Source: Isoetes taiwanensis (lineage: Eukaryota; Streptophyta; Lycopodiopsida; Isoetales; Isoetaceae). Taken from it: a stretch of 64,000 bases of DNA. The notes beneath the pieces were generated by a model. That model saw nothing but the letters and a program-made list of their open reading frames with translations. It was not told where the DNA came from and did not search any database. The stretch spans positions 1,007,358 through 1,071,357 of the forward strand of contig JAJEKV010000143.1 of NCBI GenBank assembly GCA_021234155.1. Reading direction: 5' to 3'. This document shows positions 12,371-24,457 of this stretch, one piece after another (positions within the stretch are counted from its first letter, which is position 1; every line of letters begins with the position of its first letter). A program made the translations under genes and the position numbers.

Positions 12371-14291
12371 GGGTGAAAATATCGTTACGCTTGGTTTTGG
12401 TTGATTCCATCGCGGTGAATACTTTCCCACGGAATCACTAACCCTCCCAAAACGGATCCGCTTACGGAGGCCCCCTCATTATTCGCTCCCTGGCCCCATT
12501 ATTCGTTCACGACGGCGTTAGATGTACCTTCTGATTGATCCCAGCCATCCATCTAAAGGGTGCATCCTGACCGTCTATTTTATACCTTCCGGCAGAATCA
12601 CCTCTGTAAAATACCGCGGGACGGAATCACCGCTCTTTTATTCCATCGCATGTAATCACCATCCGAAATATCTCAAGAAAAATTCAAATTTTTGGCCCCG
12701 TTATTGTGGGGTTTTTTTTTTATGGCTTGCTCTACATGGGGATTTTCGGCTATGGCGGCAAGCTTTCCGACCGATTTGAGGAGAAGATGGAAGCATCGGT
12801 AGGGGAATCGCCTGTAGGGTCATTGCCGACCTCGATGCCGATTCCAATGCCAATCCGGATGCCTGTGGTCTTCTATAACTTATCTTCCTTTCCAGGTCGC
12901 TCCGGTGACCTCCTAGCCTACATCCGGCTTCTAGGTGTGGTGGCATCAAGAGGGTTCTTTTATCTTTCCCTCTCTGTTGATTTGTTGATAATAGGACCAA
13001 CCCATAAGAGCAGAACGGCATCAAAGAAGGAGATTTGTTTTTGAAGTGAGTATAGCAGCTGCAGCAGCAGCATCGGCCCTTCAAGCAGAATATTTACGCA
13101 GAATATTTCAGCGAGAGCGCTTCAAGCTCAATCTTAAATTCATCCAAACGATCTGATACAGAGGAGGAGCGCCTTCAGCTCAAAATCCAGAAGCGGAAAA
13201 TGAGTGTTGGCCAGAACTCTGCAATCGCCCAATTTTTTTCTAAACCCCAGGCTTCGTTTTCAGGCCTGACAGTGCATCGGGCGGTCCATGTGGGAAAGAA
13301 GGTGCACTTCTGGTCATTGCTTGTTGGGTTCCTTCTCAACTTTTTTCCCCCTGACAAAATAGACCCTTATAATGACTTTCTTCAATGGTAATTTTCCTCT
13401 GAAAAGAGAAGAGAAGACGGTATTTCCTCAATTTAACGACCCCCTAAATTTGTTTCACAGATTAATGGCAGCAAGCAATGGGGTTTCTGTTTCTGTTGTT
13501 GAATCTGGAGAAGAAATGGTGTTCTATTCCATTTTTTGGCATAAAAAAAAGGCATGTTTCTTGTTTCTTATTCTTGCTTTGAAGCAGCCCATGGCATTGC
13601 CGATATTGGCAAGGGGTTCAAATCCCCAACTAGAAATGTTCTTGCACAGCATAACAATGGATATGCACACACAAAATGGAGTAGCCCAGCTTGTTTTTTT
13701 GCACCATTGGTTTAGCATTAATTTTCTTCATGATCTTCAAGGCTTTGCTTAAACCATCCTCAACTATTTTTATAGAATCGGGCATAAACTTCTGCTGGAA
13801 TTGAACCATCTGCCAATTTTTCCTCCCTGCCTGCAGTTATTACAGATTCAAAGGTCTCCAGGTGATTCCTTCTCGAGGAATAGTACGCGGTGATTCCACA
13901 GCGGAGAATATTACCGCGGTGATTCTACGGGGAAGAATAGTTACGCGGTGATTCCACGGGAGAGAATATTTACGCGGTGATTCCACGGGAGAGAATATTA
14001 TCGTACGTGGTGATTCCACGGGAAAGAATATTACGATGTACAGTGATTCCACCCCGAAGGATCAATTCCATGTGATTCCATCGCGTAGAATAAAATGGTG
14101 GTGATTCCGTCCAGTGGTATTTTACAGATGTGATTCCGCCGGAAGATATAAAAGGGAGCTTGTCAGGTACGGATAAAGGGGCAGGTACAGATAACGGAGG
14201 GTACGGATAACGGGGCAGGAGGGTTAGTGATTCCGCGGGAGAGTATCACCGCGATGGAATCACCAAAACCAGGGTAAGGATATTTTCACCC
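12371..14291. mobile_element. Mutator-like element (MULE) with perfect 9-bp target duplication
   Basis: Both ends start GGGTGAAAATATC inward, followed by GGTTTTGGTTGATTCCATCG on the left (GGTTTTGGTGATTCCATCG on the right). The 9-base AGCCTAATA directly flanks the element at 12362-12370 and 14292-14300, the target-site length expected of Mutator-like transposases. Long TIRs extend a few hundred bases and are made largely of GTGATTCC-type repeats. The interior (about 12690-13840) has no transposase I recognise; it may be a captured host fragment (Pack-MULE style), containing small frames on both strands of unknown identity. Confidence 0.92.
13858..14060. repeat. Tandem 30-bp repeats within the MULE right TIR
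   Basis: The motif GCGGTGATTCCACGGGAGAG with spacer ATATTTAC repeats six to seven times, with variants. The left TIR has only a few equivalent GGAATCACC copies, so the array expanded on one side. Repeats inside TIRs are typical transposase-binding or recombination products. Confidence 0.8.
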
Positions 14292-14300
14292 AGCCTAATA

Positions 14301-15580
14301 GCTCAGTTTTTTAATTGTAGTTAAAAAAACAATGGCTTGAGGAATAAAGGGATAAGTACGGCATCAATTAGATTCTACAATATTTACTTCAAATAGCAGG
14401 TAGATGCATTGCCTAAGTGATGCATGCTCAGGTGAGGTGGCAGATTAGGTGGAATTTAAAGGTCCCAATTGTTTAAATTAACGTTTATAATTCCCCTACT
14501 ATTATTGCCAAAAAAAAAACAGGCTTCCACAAACAATTGCAGAACTCTAATTGCCACAATTTTTGTTTTAGTCACACCCTCCTCCATAGCATGGGAAAAT
14601 AATAATTTCTTAAACTAATCATCGCCTAGAGATGTTACCCCTATTTTTTTTTGTTTAACACCATGATCGCTTTAGAGGCATGGTAAGTCTGAGCTTGATT
14701 TGGAGGTACTGCAAGATGCTCTTCAACCTCTTCTCAGTATGCAAGATGCTGTTCAACCTCTTTTCAGTATCAAGCCTTGTGCGCTTCACATGCTAAGATA
14801 AGGTCAAACCCATGGACCCTAACAAATGTGCAATTCTATAATGATGTATTTATTTCTCTTCATCCCAATGGACCCTACAAAATGTGCACCTCGATAACAA
14901 TTGATTCTTGGTTAATTTAAGGCATGGAATCTGATGGAATCTTCCAAATGGCTATCTGTACCAGTAAAATTGCTTATTATGATATCTATTTGAATAATAA
15001 TTAAGCGTGCTTCAATTATATGTTCATTTGGATATAAAAAAAACCCAAGTGCACAAGTGCTATTTTTTTTTTTTTACTTTTTAATTACAAGCACTAAGTT
15101 GTTTCCTCGTCTTGAACCAGTTCCATAAGATAAGAGAAGTGGCCTATGCGATAATCTGTCGAAAGGAAATCGTTTTCAAGGTTACATTTTGTATATAATT
15201 TCTCAAGATTGAAGATTACATATGAATGATTTCTTTCAAGATCTTTCCTTCTTGCCAAGTTCAACTACTTTATATAGTAGGTCAGGTAGAAAAACTTGAA
15301 GATAGCCCATCCAAAAGTACCTGCAAGGCATTATAGAGCCAGCTAAATAGATGCAAAAGGCTAAAACAAAATGAGTAATGTTTGAAGTTGTCTTCTCTCT
15401 TCAGAACCCGTATTCGACTATATTCATGCACACTATGTTGAGTTGGTCCCACCTAACCAGCCGCCCCCTGTGCTGTTACACATGACAATGGGGTTGCTGG
15501 GATAATATCTTCAGGAGGTCATGAATATGTGCACTCAGCTATGTTCTCAAGCACGGCATTGAAATGTATCCTAATGTATC
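14301..15580. other. Intergenic AT-rich DNA
   Basis: No recognisable gene. A 37-bp duplication (GCAAGATGCTCTTCAACCTC and its GCAAGATGCTGTTCAACCTC copy) lies near 14708-14780. Homopolymer A and T runs are frequent. Confidence 0.55.
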
Positions 15581-15584
15581 ATAC

Positions 15585-15722
15585 CGAGATTTTTCTCTGG
15601 AAAATCCTTTTGGGCGAGGGTATTGTGACAGTACTAAGTCTGTTGTTCTCTTTGAATAGTTGCCATAGACCTATTGGTCTTTGTGGACGATAAAACCCCA
15701 ATCACCCCAATCAATTCAATTC
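15585..15722 (+). mobile_element. Orphan LINE 3' end
   Basis: This segment parallels the 3' end of the LINE at 47.96-53.08 kb: a stem-loop (CCGAGATTTTTCTCTGGAAAATCC, here vs GGTTTTTCCTCGAAAACCC there), then TTGTTCTCTTTGAATAG, CCATAGACCTATTGGTC, TTTGTGGACGATAAAA. It ends in a short tandem tail (CCCCAATCA-type, then ATTCA). It is a dead 5'-truncated copy of the same LINE clade with a different tail repeat. Confidence 0.65.
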
Positions 15723-16682
15723 AATCCTCTGGAGGTCTATCAATTATTGAAATGAACATAAAGTAAATTTTGTTTGGTATAAATTCCATAACTCAAAAGT
15801 CTAAGAGTTGTATCATTTATCAAAATAATGGAACTTTGCCTTCATGCATTTCATGCCAATATTAATTGATCAACTAAATAAAATATTTGAATGTCTACTA
15901 CTTCTTTATCAATTTTTAGTGCCCCCCCTCCCCCCTCCCAAAACAACAATCCTGGCAATTCTAGCATCTCCACCTGTACACCAACTCAGCAAAAAATTGA
16001 TGTGGATGAATTTTAGCTGTTAGATTCTTTATTCGCACATCCTGTGCTGGGAAAATTAGAAATTCTCCCTTTTCGTCCTCTGATTATATCTTTAATTTTG
16101 TAAGTGATGGGCTTTCTTCCGGTTCTATAATAGATGAGACTCAAGTTTTCACAAGGTAAGCTTGAGTGACTCTAAAAAATATTTGCGGGCATGTCTCCTT
16201 ACAATAGTATTCCATTTTAGGCTTCCTCTATTCTGACTGTTCATTCTTTTTCACACATTCTGCCAGTTTCTTTCCACGTCTTTTGGCAAGGTTATTTTTA
16301 ATACCATTTTTCATGCTAATCACCATTCATTCCAACGGTCGATTCTCCTTTGCAGCAATGGCTTGCATCCAACGAAATGAAAGTGAAGAAAATGGAAACT
16401 TAAATTGCTTGGTTGACTTTTCGAAATGCCTACAAGAAGTTGTGAAGTGCTATAGTGAACGACTCCATGTATCAAGCTATAGTGAAGGACTTGGATGATT
16501 TAGTAAGATGATTATGTTTCTTCATTGTAATCTAATGTTCAAAACTAGCTTGATGCTAATAGGACATGGAAAATGATGTACACAATAAGTAGCAAATCCC
16601 TGCAAGGAACATTGGAAATTAATAGATTACCAAGGTGAGAATCAACATCTACATAGCATCCAAAACATATATAAGCTCCCTC

Positions 16683-16880
16683 ACATGCCTTCTTATTCCT
16701 ATCCTTGGTCATGCATCCCGTGAATCCAATGTCAGCAACCTGAACCTACTCATAGGAGTTGGGCTATTTTTCAATTCATTTCCAATCCCTCACATGCCTT
16801 CTTATTATCATCCTTGATCATGCATCTCGTGAATCCAATGTCAGCAACCAGAACCTACCCATAGGAGTTGGACTATTTTT
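16683..16880. repeat. Two tandem copies of a 115-bp unit
   Basis: CCCTCACATGCCTTCTTATT...CATGCATC...GTGAATCCAATGTCAGCAACC...CATAGGAGTTGG occurs twice with a few differences. It sits between the arms of the long inverted repeat. No coding function is apparent. Confidence 0.85.
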
Positions 16881-17154
16881 CCCATGCATTTTAATATGCC
16901 TTAGTTCTGTCCAATTCTTTGGTATAGGAGGTTGTGACATCTCCAAGTGTGGGTGTAATAGTTCTGGATGCACCTATTCCTGATCTGACTAAAAAGGATA
17001 GGAAGGCTCGTCTAATTATTTGATCAAGACTGGAAGACACTCTAGCGCGAATTGTAAAAAAATGCCACCCTTGCCTATGAAATATGAAATATGGCGGCTC
17101 TTGATCTGCACATGAAATATGGCAGCTCTTGATCAATAGTATGCTTCTAGCCTT

Positions 17155-17510
17155 GCTGGAAACCGCTTAGCTCTGCGCAAGCGTTTTTATGGTCTTCAAT
17201 TGGCTGAGAATGGAGATTTGATAGAACATGTCTGTCACATGAAGGATCTTTTGGATAAGCTTCAAGCCACTGGGGTGGATATCACTGAAGATGAAAAAGC
17301 CTGCATGATCCTCAATAGCCTCACAAAATCTTTTGAAGGTATTGTCATCAATTTAGAAGGGAGACTTTCTGATTACAATTTTGACAAAGCTTTGGATCAT
17401 GTTAAAGCAGAAGCCACCCGCCAACAACAAATCAAGCCTCTCTTTTCTAATACACTACTAATGGTTGCTGATTTTCGTCTCAAAAATCTCAAGCTTACCT
17501 TATGAAACTT
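17155..17510 (+). pseudogene. Ty1/copia gag (UBN2-type) fragment
   Basis: The translation reads in the style of a copia Gag N-terminal domain: RFYGLQL, a helix around HVCHMKDLLDKLQATG, then ITEDEKACMILNSLTKSFEG and a final ALDHVKAEATRQQQ helix. These are the usual landmarks of the family. There is no zinc knuckle, protease or LTR nearby, so it is an isolated remnant unrelated in position and strand to the copia at 44-58 kb. The start at 17200 is only the first methionine in an older frame. Confidence 0.75.
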
Positions 17511-17849
17511 GTCTCATCTGCTATAGAACCAAAAGAAATCCCATTACTTACAAAATTGAAGATATAATCAGAGGATGAAAAAGAAGAATTTCTGATTTTC
17601 CGAGCACAGGATGTGAAAATAAAGAATCTAACAGCTAAAATTCATCCACACGAATTTTTAGCCGAAATTTCTTATATACAGTGGGCATGCTAGAATTGCC
17701 GGGATTGTTTTGGGGGAGAGGGGCTGCTAAAAATGATAAAGAAGTAGTTGACATTCAAATATGTTATTTAGTTGATCAATTAAAATTGACATGAAATGCA
17801 CGAAGGCAAATTTCCATTATTTTGATAAAGTGAATGAGCTAGAATTGTT

Positions 17850-20280
17850 AATTTTTTATGCTTTGATGAATGAAGTGTACACACAATGGTTCAAACCTCT
17901 GTTGTAGCAGTTCAAAGAAGTTTGAGAATCAAGGACAACTATTTCTTTGCATATTTGAGCATGGAAATATAGAAGAGTTGAGCAAATCTGAGCATGACTA
18001 TGTGGTAAAAGATGGAAAATTGGATATGAACAACACTTTATCTTAGTGTGCAGCAGCCAAAGATGCTCATAAAGGTTTGTTTGCACCATTTGAGACTAAT
18101 AAGCTACCTGGAATATGTTCTTTTAGCAAGTTCTATTATATTAGATCAGATTTGCTACTAGTGCAGTAATGTTTGAGCAGGTTGTTGGATTGTAGTTTGT
18201 TCTTTGGCCACACTTTTTGTTGTTATCACACGTTGTCAGCATTCTTCTATTTGGAAGATGCTTATTTCATAGTTGGTTGATGACTCCAGAAGGGAAATTG
18301 TTGTTTAATCCTAGGAATGGGAAGGACCTCAGGCCTTATTTTGAAAGAGAAGTGCTATTCTAAGGAATTCAGTTTGGGTATAGCTTCAATTACAGGGAAT
18401 TAGTGGAGAATTTTTTGATCACAGCAGATCATTTTTTTGTAAAAACATAGGGTGAGAGTTCAATAATTCACGATCTATCCTACATCAATGAATGTATTTC
18501 GGCGATACGAATCCAAAAGCTATGGTGCAGGTCAAACAAAGTTCTAGAACTCAAGATATCAGCTTTCAAAGTTTGCCATAGTTACAGAGGCTCTGTTTCG
18601 TCACTATCATTTTGAACCAATTTGTTTTGTACCAGTTATTTGGATTTTAGAAAAGTAATTTTCTTTCTAAACATACATGTAAATGTGTCATTTGGGGACA
18701 TGTCCCAAGGGCCATACTAGTATATTTGGCGTGGGTTCTCTGCCACAGAGTAGCACATTTTTCCACTGTTGTCACCACTGTTGGGGTGGTCACCACATTC
18801 ACCACAGTCACCACTTTTAGGGTGGTATATGAGATAGTATATCGTACATGGAGTGATATACACATATGCACGCATACACGTAGAGGAGATATGCACGTAT
18901 GCATTGTGTACCTTGGCTATCGGAGGAGAGAGTGTTATCTGAGGAGAGAGAAGAACAGAGACGGTGTATGATAGGGAGATTACCTTGATATGGCTATGGA
19001 GATTATGAGTCTTTATGTTGTGCCTTCAGGGTTCCCGAATGCAACCAAATGTTGCCTTCCAGGGTTATTGTTATATCTACTTAGCAAGTTCACAGCAAAT
19101 GCAATGTCAGGTCTTGTTGCTCCTACCAAACAGGGTTTCCCCTAAGGGAAATATTTAGGTTGGCAAATTTAGAATATGTGGCGAATTGTATGATTTGGAG
19201 GATAGATAGTAGTGGCGAATATGCTACTTTATGCAACATACAAAATAGTATCTTGGGCGAAGTTTTACCACAATATGTACAATAAATAAGACAAGATAAG
19301 ATAAAATATGTTATTTCATTATATTTAGAGTAAATAGCGTTCTTTCAAATGTCTAATTTACTTTGACAAATTTGTTCTCATTCTTTTTTAATAATATTAG
19401 TATGATGATTATTGTTGTTGCATAGGTCTATGCTACACCATTCAAGAGGCATTGACACGTGCCATTATTGTTGTTGCACATGTCCACGCTACACCATTCA
19501 AGAGGCATTGACACCTGCTTGTTGTTATATATAGACGAGGTACTTTCTTTGCACTGCAAAACTTGAATTTCATACAAATTAGTTTGTCACAAGTCTTGTA
19601 TGGCGCCTACATCTGCTAGAATGCTGGAAAATGTCTCTCTCACGCCTAATCATGGACAATTATTTAATATGTCACCGGGGAAAAAATTCCATTCTAAAAT
19701 TGCAAGGCATATGTTTCTCTACAACCCGTGTTCAAATAAATTGGCATTTCATTCCCAAATGTGACGGAAGATTTGACTGGAATGTTTTACGAGGTTTCAA
19801 TGAAGCTAGATATACAGATGTCGAAGTGTTTGCAAAGAAATACCCCACTACATGTGGACAATAGCTTGTGGAACTTGGAGAGCCACTGCTCAGTTCACAC
19901 ACATACAGTTGCTGGTCAATGACAAGATAAGAAATTTTATTCTAATTGCTTTCTATAAAGTAGCGTAGACTGATTTAGACATTGATGAACTGTAACAATC
20001 AAGATTGCATTCATTATACAAGCTGCTCATAAAAAAGACATGATTCAACGAAAAAGAAAGATGTCTTACCAATTTAAAAAATTGCTTACATTAAATACTC
20101 AAATAAGAGTACTTCCTGCAAAAACTGTATTACCTAAAGCGCCAAAATAAGACCATAATGTATTTTGTTGAAGAGTCTGTGCCAGTTATCCTGTTTAATA
20201 GCTGCATCAGATAATGTCCAGTCACTTGCAATTATATGTTTGCAAGATGAGGAAAATCCTTTGCATGAGTCACATCATGC
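17850..20280. other. Gene-poor stretch with small repeats
   Basis: At 18765-18825 a GTCACCAC/GTGGTGAC-rich patch is partly self-complementary. At 19431-19520 a unit of about 66 bp (CTACACCATTCAAGAGGCATTGACAC) occurs twice. At 19130 the motif GGGTTTCCCCTAAGGG resembles one at the copia break near 44325. No gene is recognised. Confidence 0.5.
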
Positions 20281-20296
20281 CAACAATATATGGAAA

Positions 20297-20330
20297 CTAG
20301 TAATGGTGCCCAGCGTTGCTAGGCATAATT
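20297..20330 (-). mobile_element. 3' terminus of a minus-strand Helitron
   Basis: Read on the minus strand: hairpin GCCTAGC, loop AAC, GCTGGGC, then ACCATTACTAG followed by T. This is the CTAG|T end with its terminal hairpin, matching copies at 46771 and 63057. One stem base is mismatched. The body would extend to higher coordinates; I could not find its 5' end, so it is probably truncated or diverged. Confidence 0.65.
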
Positions 20331-21288
20331 TGGGAGCCTGTAAATGCTGGAACTTGTGCATTTGCATAGGGTAACTTTTGGGCCTTTGAATCATTTTAAG
20401 AGCTTTAGAGTAACTTCTAGATCTCTTATGTCCTAAGAGATGATGAGACTATGGTATGATGTTAAAACTACTAACTAACTGACATATGGTCTTCAAATAA
20501 AGACTGCTAGTACTTCAAGATTTTCAGGATTCATGCCAAAGCAATTTCATCATATCTCTCCATGTATGTACTAAAATGAAAGATCATTTTATTCTTATGT
20601 TATATATTCCATAAAGAGATTACGTTGACATGTCGATGTTGTGCCTAATCTCTCCATTACATGGTTCCAATATGGTAGAGTTGTGTCATTTTATTCTTAT
20701 GTTACATATTCGATTTGACAAATATAACCATGGGACTTGTTGATTGTCGTTGGACATAGCAGAAACTCAAACTGGAACAGGAGTTCAACATTGTTGGACA
20801 CCAAATTACAAAATCATGAGAACTACGTGCCCCAATAATTTTCTCCACTAACAATCTGTAACATTTTTTTCCACTAACAATCTATGCATCCCATAACAAT
20901 GCACGCATAATAAGATGGGTGTCATGGCACAATGCATTATAACTTGGAAGTAAGGCCTAACGTTGTCCAAATATGGCACCTCCATTCTAAAATATTGTAA
21001 AATATTGTCCAAATATTGCTAAATTGGTAATTTAAATAAAATTCTTATGTTGTTCAATGTCTCCAAAGACGTAATGTTGTAATAAGCAAGATAACTTGAG
21101 CAAAAGCATGCAATATAATAACAATTTAGTCTACACAATGTTTATGGTGGTAAGCTTAATATTACAACTTTTGTTGGTTTCGTATACTGGTAAATCTCAA
21201 AATTGTGTCTCTATCTATATAAGCAATGGAATATAGCAAAGGGAGGTTGTGTCAAATAACAGGAGTCGTTCATCAATATGATTGCCAT

Positions 21289-21553
21289 ATCATTGATCAA
21301 TCATATGCCATTTATAAATACTATTACATCAGCCATTTGGAATCCAGATATGAACTATCTATCCTTGAAGCTTGATTGTGGTGACATGCAATCAAGCGTA
21401 AACCCATCAAAACACGAGTATTGCAATATTATGTGCTCTCGTATAGCTTATATTCTCTTCAGTAGCTTTGGTGTACGGCTTATATTCTCTTCAGTAGCTT
21501 TGATTTGTCATTCCTATCAAACATCCAAACTCTCATCAGCATAGTATGACCAT
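21289..21553. repeat. 265-bp duplicated flank, copy 1
   Basis: This block is almost identical and equal in length to 39081-39345; single-base differences include AGCGTAAACC against AGCATAAACC. In both places it leads directly into the first of the 440-bp tandem units. It contains its own short internal duplication (TAGCTTATATTCTCTTCAGTAGCTTTG against GGCTTATATTCTCTTCAGTAGCTTTG). Confidence 0.93.
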
Positions 21554-22020
21554 ATGTAGCAAAATAACAGGGGGTTCCAGGGGGATTTGATATGGATGTA
21601 AAAAATAACAATTCCTGAAACCATGGACCATATATCCCTAAAACAATTAAATGGGTTGTTATAAAAAAACAACATAGATTCAAGATAAAAAAATAATCAC
21701 ACTAGCTTACTGGTATATTGGTTAAAATAATCTTATTAGGACATTGAGTTATTTTGGTAGAGGTTCGAGCCCCTGTATTTCATATTCTAAAATCTTAGAC
21801 AAAGCCGTATAGAGGTTCGATACTCCCTCAAAACCTTAGGCGAAAGCGTATTTCATATTTCAAAATTATAGGCGCCTCCAATCATAAATGACTATAAGCG
21901 AAACGAGAGGTGCTCACAGGCCCCAACGTACGATCTGGGTCGTAGGATAAACGAATCCGACGACTGTGGTAGTCCAGGGTGCACGTCGTTTAGAAATATG
22001 TAGCATTATAACAGGGGGTT
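21554..22020. repeat. 440-bp tandem-unit family, copy A plus start of the next unit
   Basis: Starts ATGTAGCAAAATAACAGGGG and ends ...GTGCACGTCGTTTAGAA. TAGCTTACTGG (21713) and GGTTCGAGCCC (21762) are A-box- and B-box-like. The next unit begins at 21998 but breaks off after ACAGGGGGTT, where a 2.9-kb insertion starts. The family continues at 24892 and at 39346. Confidence 0.9.
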
Positions 22021-22461
22021 TTTTTTCTAGTTTTGTACGTTTTTTCCTATGGTTTTACTATGATTTGAAGGGCGTATTCCATGAGGTCTACTAATCAGTA
22101 CAAATAGAGTGCACACCATATTTTCTTTTGCTTCCTCTTTTTTTCATCAATTTTTTAATGGTCTAGTTAGGTACGTAGACATCATCCCATGCAAACATCG
22201 GCCGTTACGTTTTAGGGCAACAAAAGGGCTGCCAAATTCATCTGTCTCTCTGTTGGGGTCGTTGGCGCGATCGGGTACATTTGCATGGTTGGAAACCCTT
22301 TCATTGCAAAGTATCCATTTGTTAAATCCACGGTTTCTCTCTCTCTGTTTCTTCCGATCCCTTTTTTTTACTGGAAGTGGAGAAGATAAGAATCTTCTTT
22401 CTCCCCCACTCGGGCGTTCCATTTTGCAATTTTTTGTACACCTCGCGGCGCCGGCATCACC

Positions 22462-22527
22462 ATGAAGATTTACATCAAAGACCCTTAAGGGCAAGTTCTT
22501 TGATCCTCGATGTAAACCCTTGACCGG
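22462..22527 (+). pseudogene. First-exon fragment of a RAD23-like ubiquitin-like domain
   Basis: From ATG at 22462 the translation begins MKIYIK. With two single-base insertions discounted it continues in the pattern of the RAD23 N-terminal UBL (KTLKG, then an acidic-hydrophobic strand and DVNP). It ends at GTAATA, a plausible splice donor (22528). A GC-rich leader with CGGCGCCGGC precedes it. RAD23 shuttles ubiquitinated proteins to the proteasome. Here the two frameshifts, and the absence of further exons in the following 2 kb, mark a dead or captured fragment. Confidence 0.5.
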
Positions 22528-23220
22528 GTAATACCTCCTTTTCCTTGCTCTTGTTTTTATTCCATTTCATTCATTTTTCTTCTTAGGCTTTTGGGTACCT
22601 TTCCACTGTTTTCCTTCTTGTATCATTTGCTTTGCCCTTTTCCACTTGGGTCTTTCCTTGCGAAAACATAGTAGTTTCTCTTTGGATCCGTTTTTCTTTG
22701 TTTAGTTTTTGCCTCTGCCTTGGCTCTTTTAAGTTCTTTGCCATCTACCGCATGCTTCATTTTAGATTTGTTAATGAAAGGGGGCTTTGCGAGCATTCGA
22801 TTTTGAGGGTTTGCACAAAATGCAAAAAATCCCAATTAGGATGCCACCGCAGACGGCAAATCGCATCTACCGATGGGGTTCAAATTCCGTTCTTGGTGGC
22901 GGTTTGAAAATCACCACCCACTTTGGTTGGATTGCTTTTTCTTGAATGCTTTCATAAGTGGCCTCATATCTTTTGCAAAGCCACGGGCCCGATAAACTTA
23001 TTTTGAGGCCTTCTAACAACCAAGTATCACAACCGGATCGACCTCCATAACCGCACGAAGTCGACAAAAGCGATTGGTGAGATAGCAAAAGCGATCCCCT
23101 GCGCAGAGTCTGACCTCTACTAAAAAGGTAATATGTCAATTGTATTGGATCAAGTGTAATTGATCCACTTTATTTGTTTCCACTTGTGCGGGTAAAGCAA
23201 ATTGCCTCCGCGAAAAAAAG

Positions 23221-23427
23221 TTGGGACACCGCGAGTTCTTGACATATGCCCTAGGGGCAATTGTTGAGAATGTGAGACATGCAACGTTAAAAGATATTTT
23301 ATCATATGCAAATGCTGAAATGGAAAAACTTGGGCAAGCAATAGACGTTGAGAAGTCGTTTGACGGAATGCTTGAACGTTTAGTCTCACTCGGCATCATC
23401 TCGGCCTTGATGGGTATACAAATATAA
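23221..23427 (+). CDS. Unassigned exon-like frame
   Basis: A 68-codon frame with a helix-rich, gene-like composition (ATLKDILSYANAEMEKLGQ, then DVEKSFDGMLERLVSLGI). I cannot assign a family. It lies in the insertion between the tandem units, downstream of the RAD23-like exon. It may be a second captured exon. Confidence 0.25.
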   Translation: MGHREFLTYALGAIVENVRHATLKDILSYANAEMEKLGQAIDVEKSFDGMLERLVSLGIISALMGIQI

Positions 23428-24457
23428 ATGCGCCAAATTCTCATATCTTTTGCAAATTTTTTAGCTTGTTTACATACCAAACCTTTTCTCTGCAGATTCG
23501 ATGTTAAAAGGTCCTAGATTAAAGTTAGATTACGAGGCGGATTAAAGCATTGAAGGGCCATGGAGTTTTGGCGATTGAATTGGAGGAGGTTTTGCCAGTT
23601 ATTGCAGGATCCTTTTGATGCTAGATGGTAGCATCTGGTTGTCGTTATAGGAAACTTGAGAATGGAGAGAAGATATCTTGGTTGCTGCAAATAATATGTT
23701 GAGGTGTAACTGCCATATTCTGCAATAATCTCATGCTATGCACTCACTACATCATATCCATTACTTCTTAGTTTAGGCTACCAAGTTCTTTAAATTTTGT
23801 GTAAGTTGACTACATGCATGCTTCATTTGCATATTCTTTATTGTTTATTATAAGTGTTGCTTATTGGAGAAAGAAAGATTTGCTATTCCATGAGTTACTC
23901 TATTCTGGTATGTTGATATCTAAGAAAGGCTTCATGGCAGTTGAGATAGCTTTAATTTGTAATTGTGAATTCTTATGTGTAAAGTCAATTAGGATACAAA
24001 CATGGTTCACATTTCAAATGTTGAAAAGTTCAAAGTTCAAAAAAAAAATGTATTTAGGGATATGATGTTGTGTTTTTAGAAAACAATTGTTACATTTTAA
24101 ATGTTGAAAAGTTCAAATGTATTGAAGGATGTGATGATTGCAGCTTCTGCTCAACGTCATGAAGGTGACTTAGATATCTCAATCTAGTGGCATAAAGCTA
24201 AGCAGAACTACATCTCCAAACATCTTAAAAGCATTGATTAGCAGGTTTTTAGTACCTCCATTAATTGAAGTAGGGTATTCGGAGTCTCAGGCTCAAAGTC
24301 TAAATTTGGAGTCTATAAATTATGCAATTTAAAATATATGATTTGCAATAACACATCATTCATTTTGTGTTTTTATTTTCTTGTTTACCTCAAAGTTTAT
24401 CTATGTTTGCTTCTTTTGGGGCCCGAAGGGCCCAAAATTTTTTTAATATAACAACCA

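Larger units (their letters stand above)
15817..17829. repeat. Long inverted repeat, arms about 350 bp
   Basis: Arm 15817-16171 is mirrored by 17479-17829. Shared blocks include TTTATCAAAATAATGGAA, AATTGATCAACTAAATAA, CTGTTAGATTCTTTATT, CCTCTGATTATATCTT and AAGGTAAGCTTGAG. The arms differ by scattered substitutions and indels and enclose about 1.3 kb. The inner edge of the right arm touches a copia gag fragment, and the right arm itself reads partly open, so the arms may derive from retroelement coding sequence. Read-through transcription would give double-stranded RNA. Confidence 0.85.

Noticed and set aside
18647-18971. Valine/threonine-rich frames on both strands
   Set aside because: Produced by GTCACCAC repeats; no family motif.
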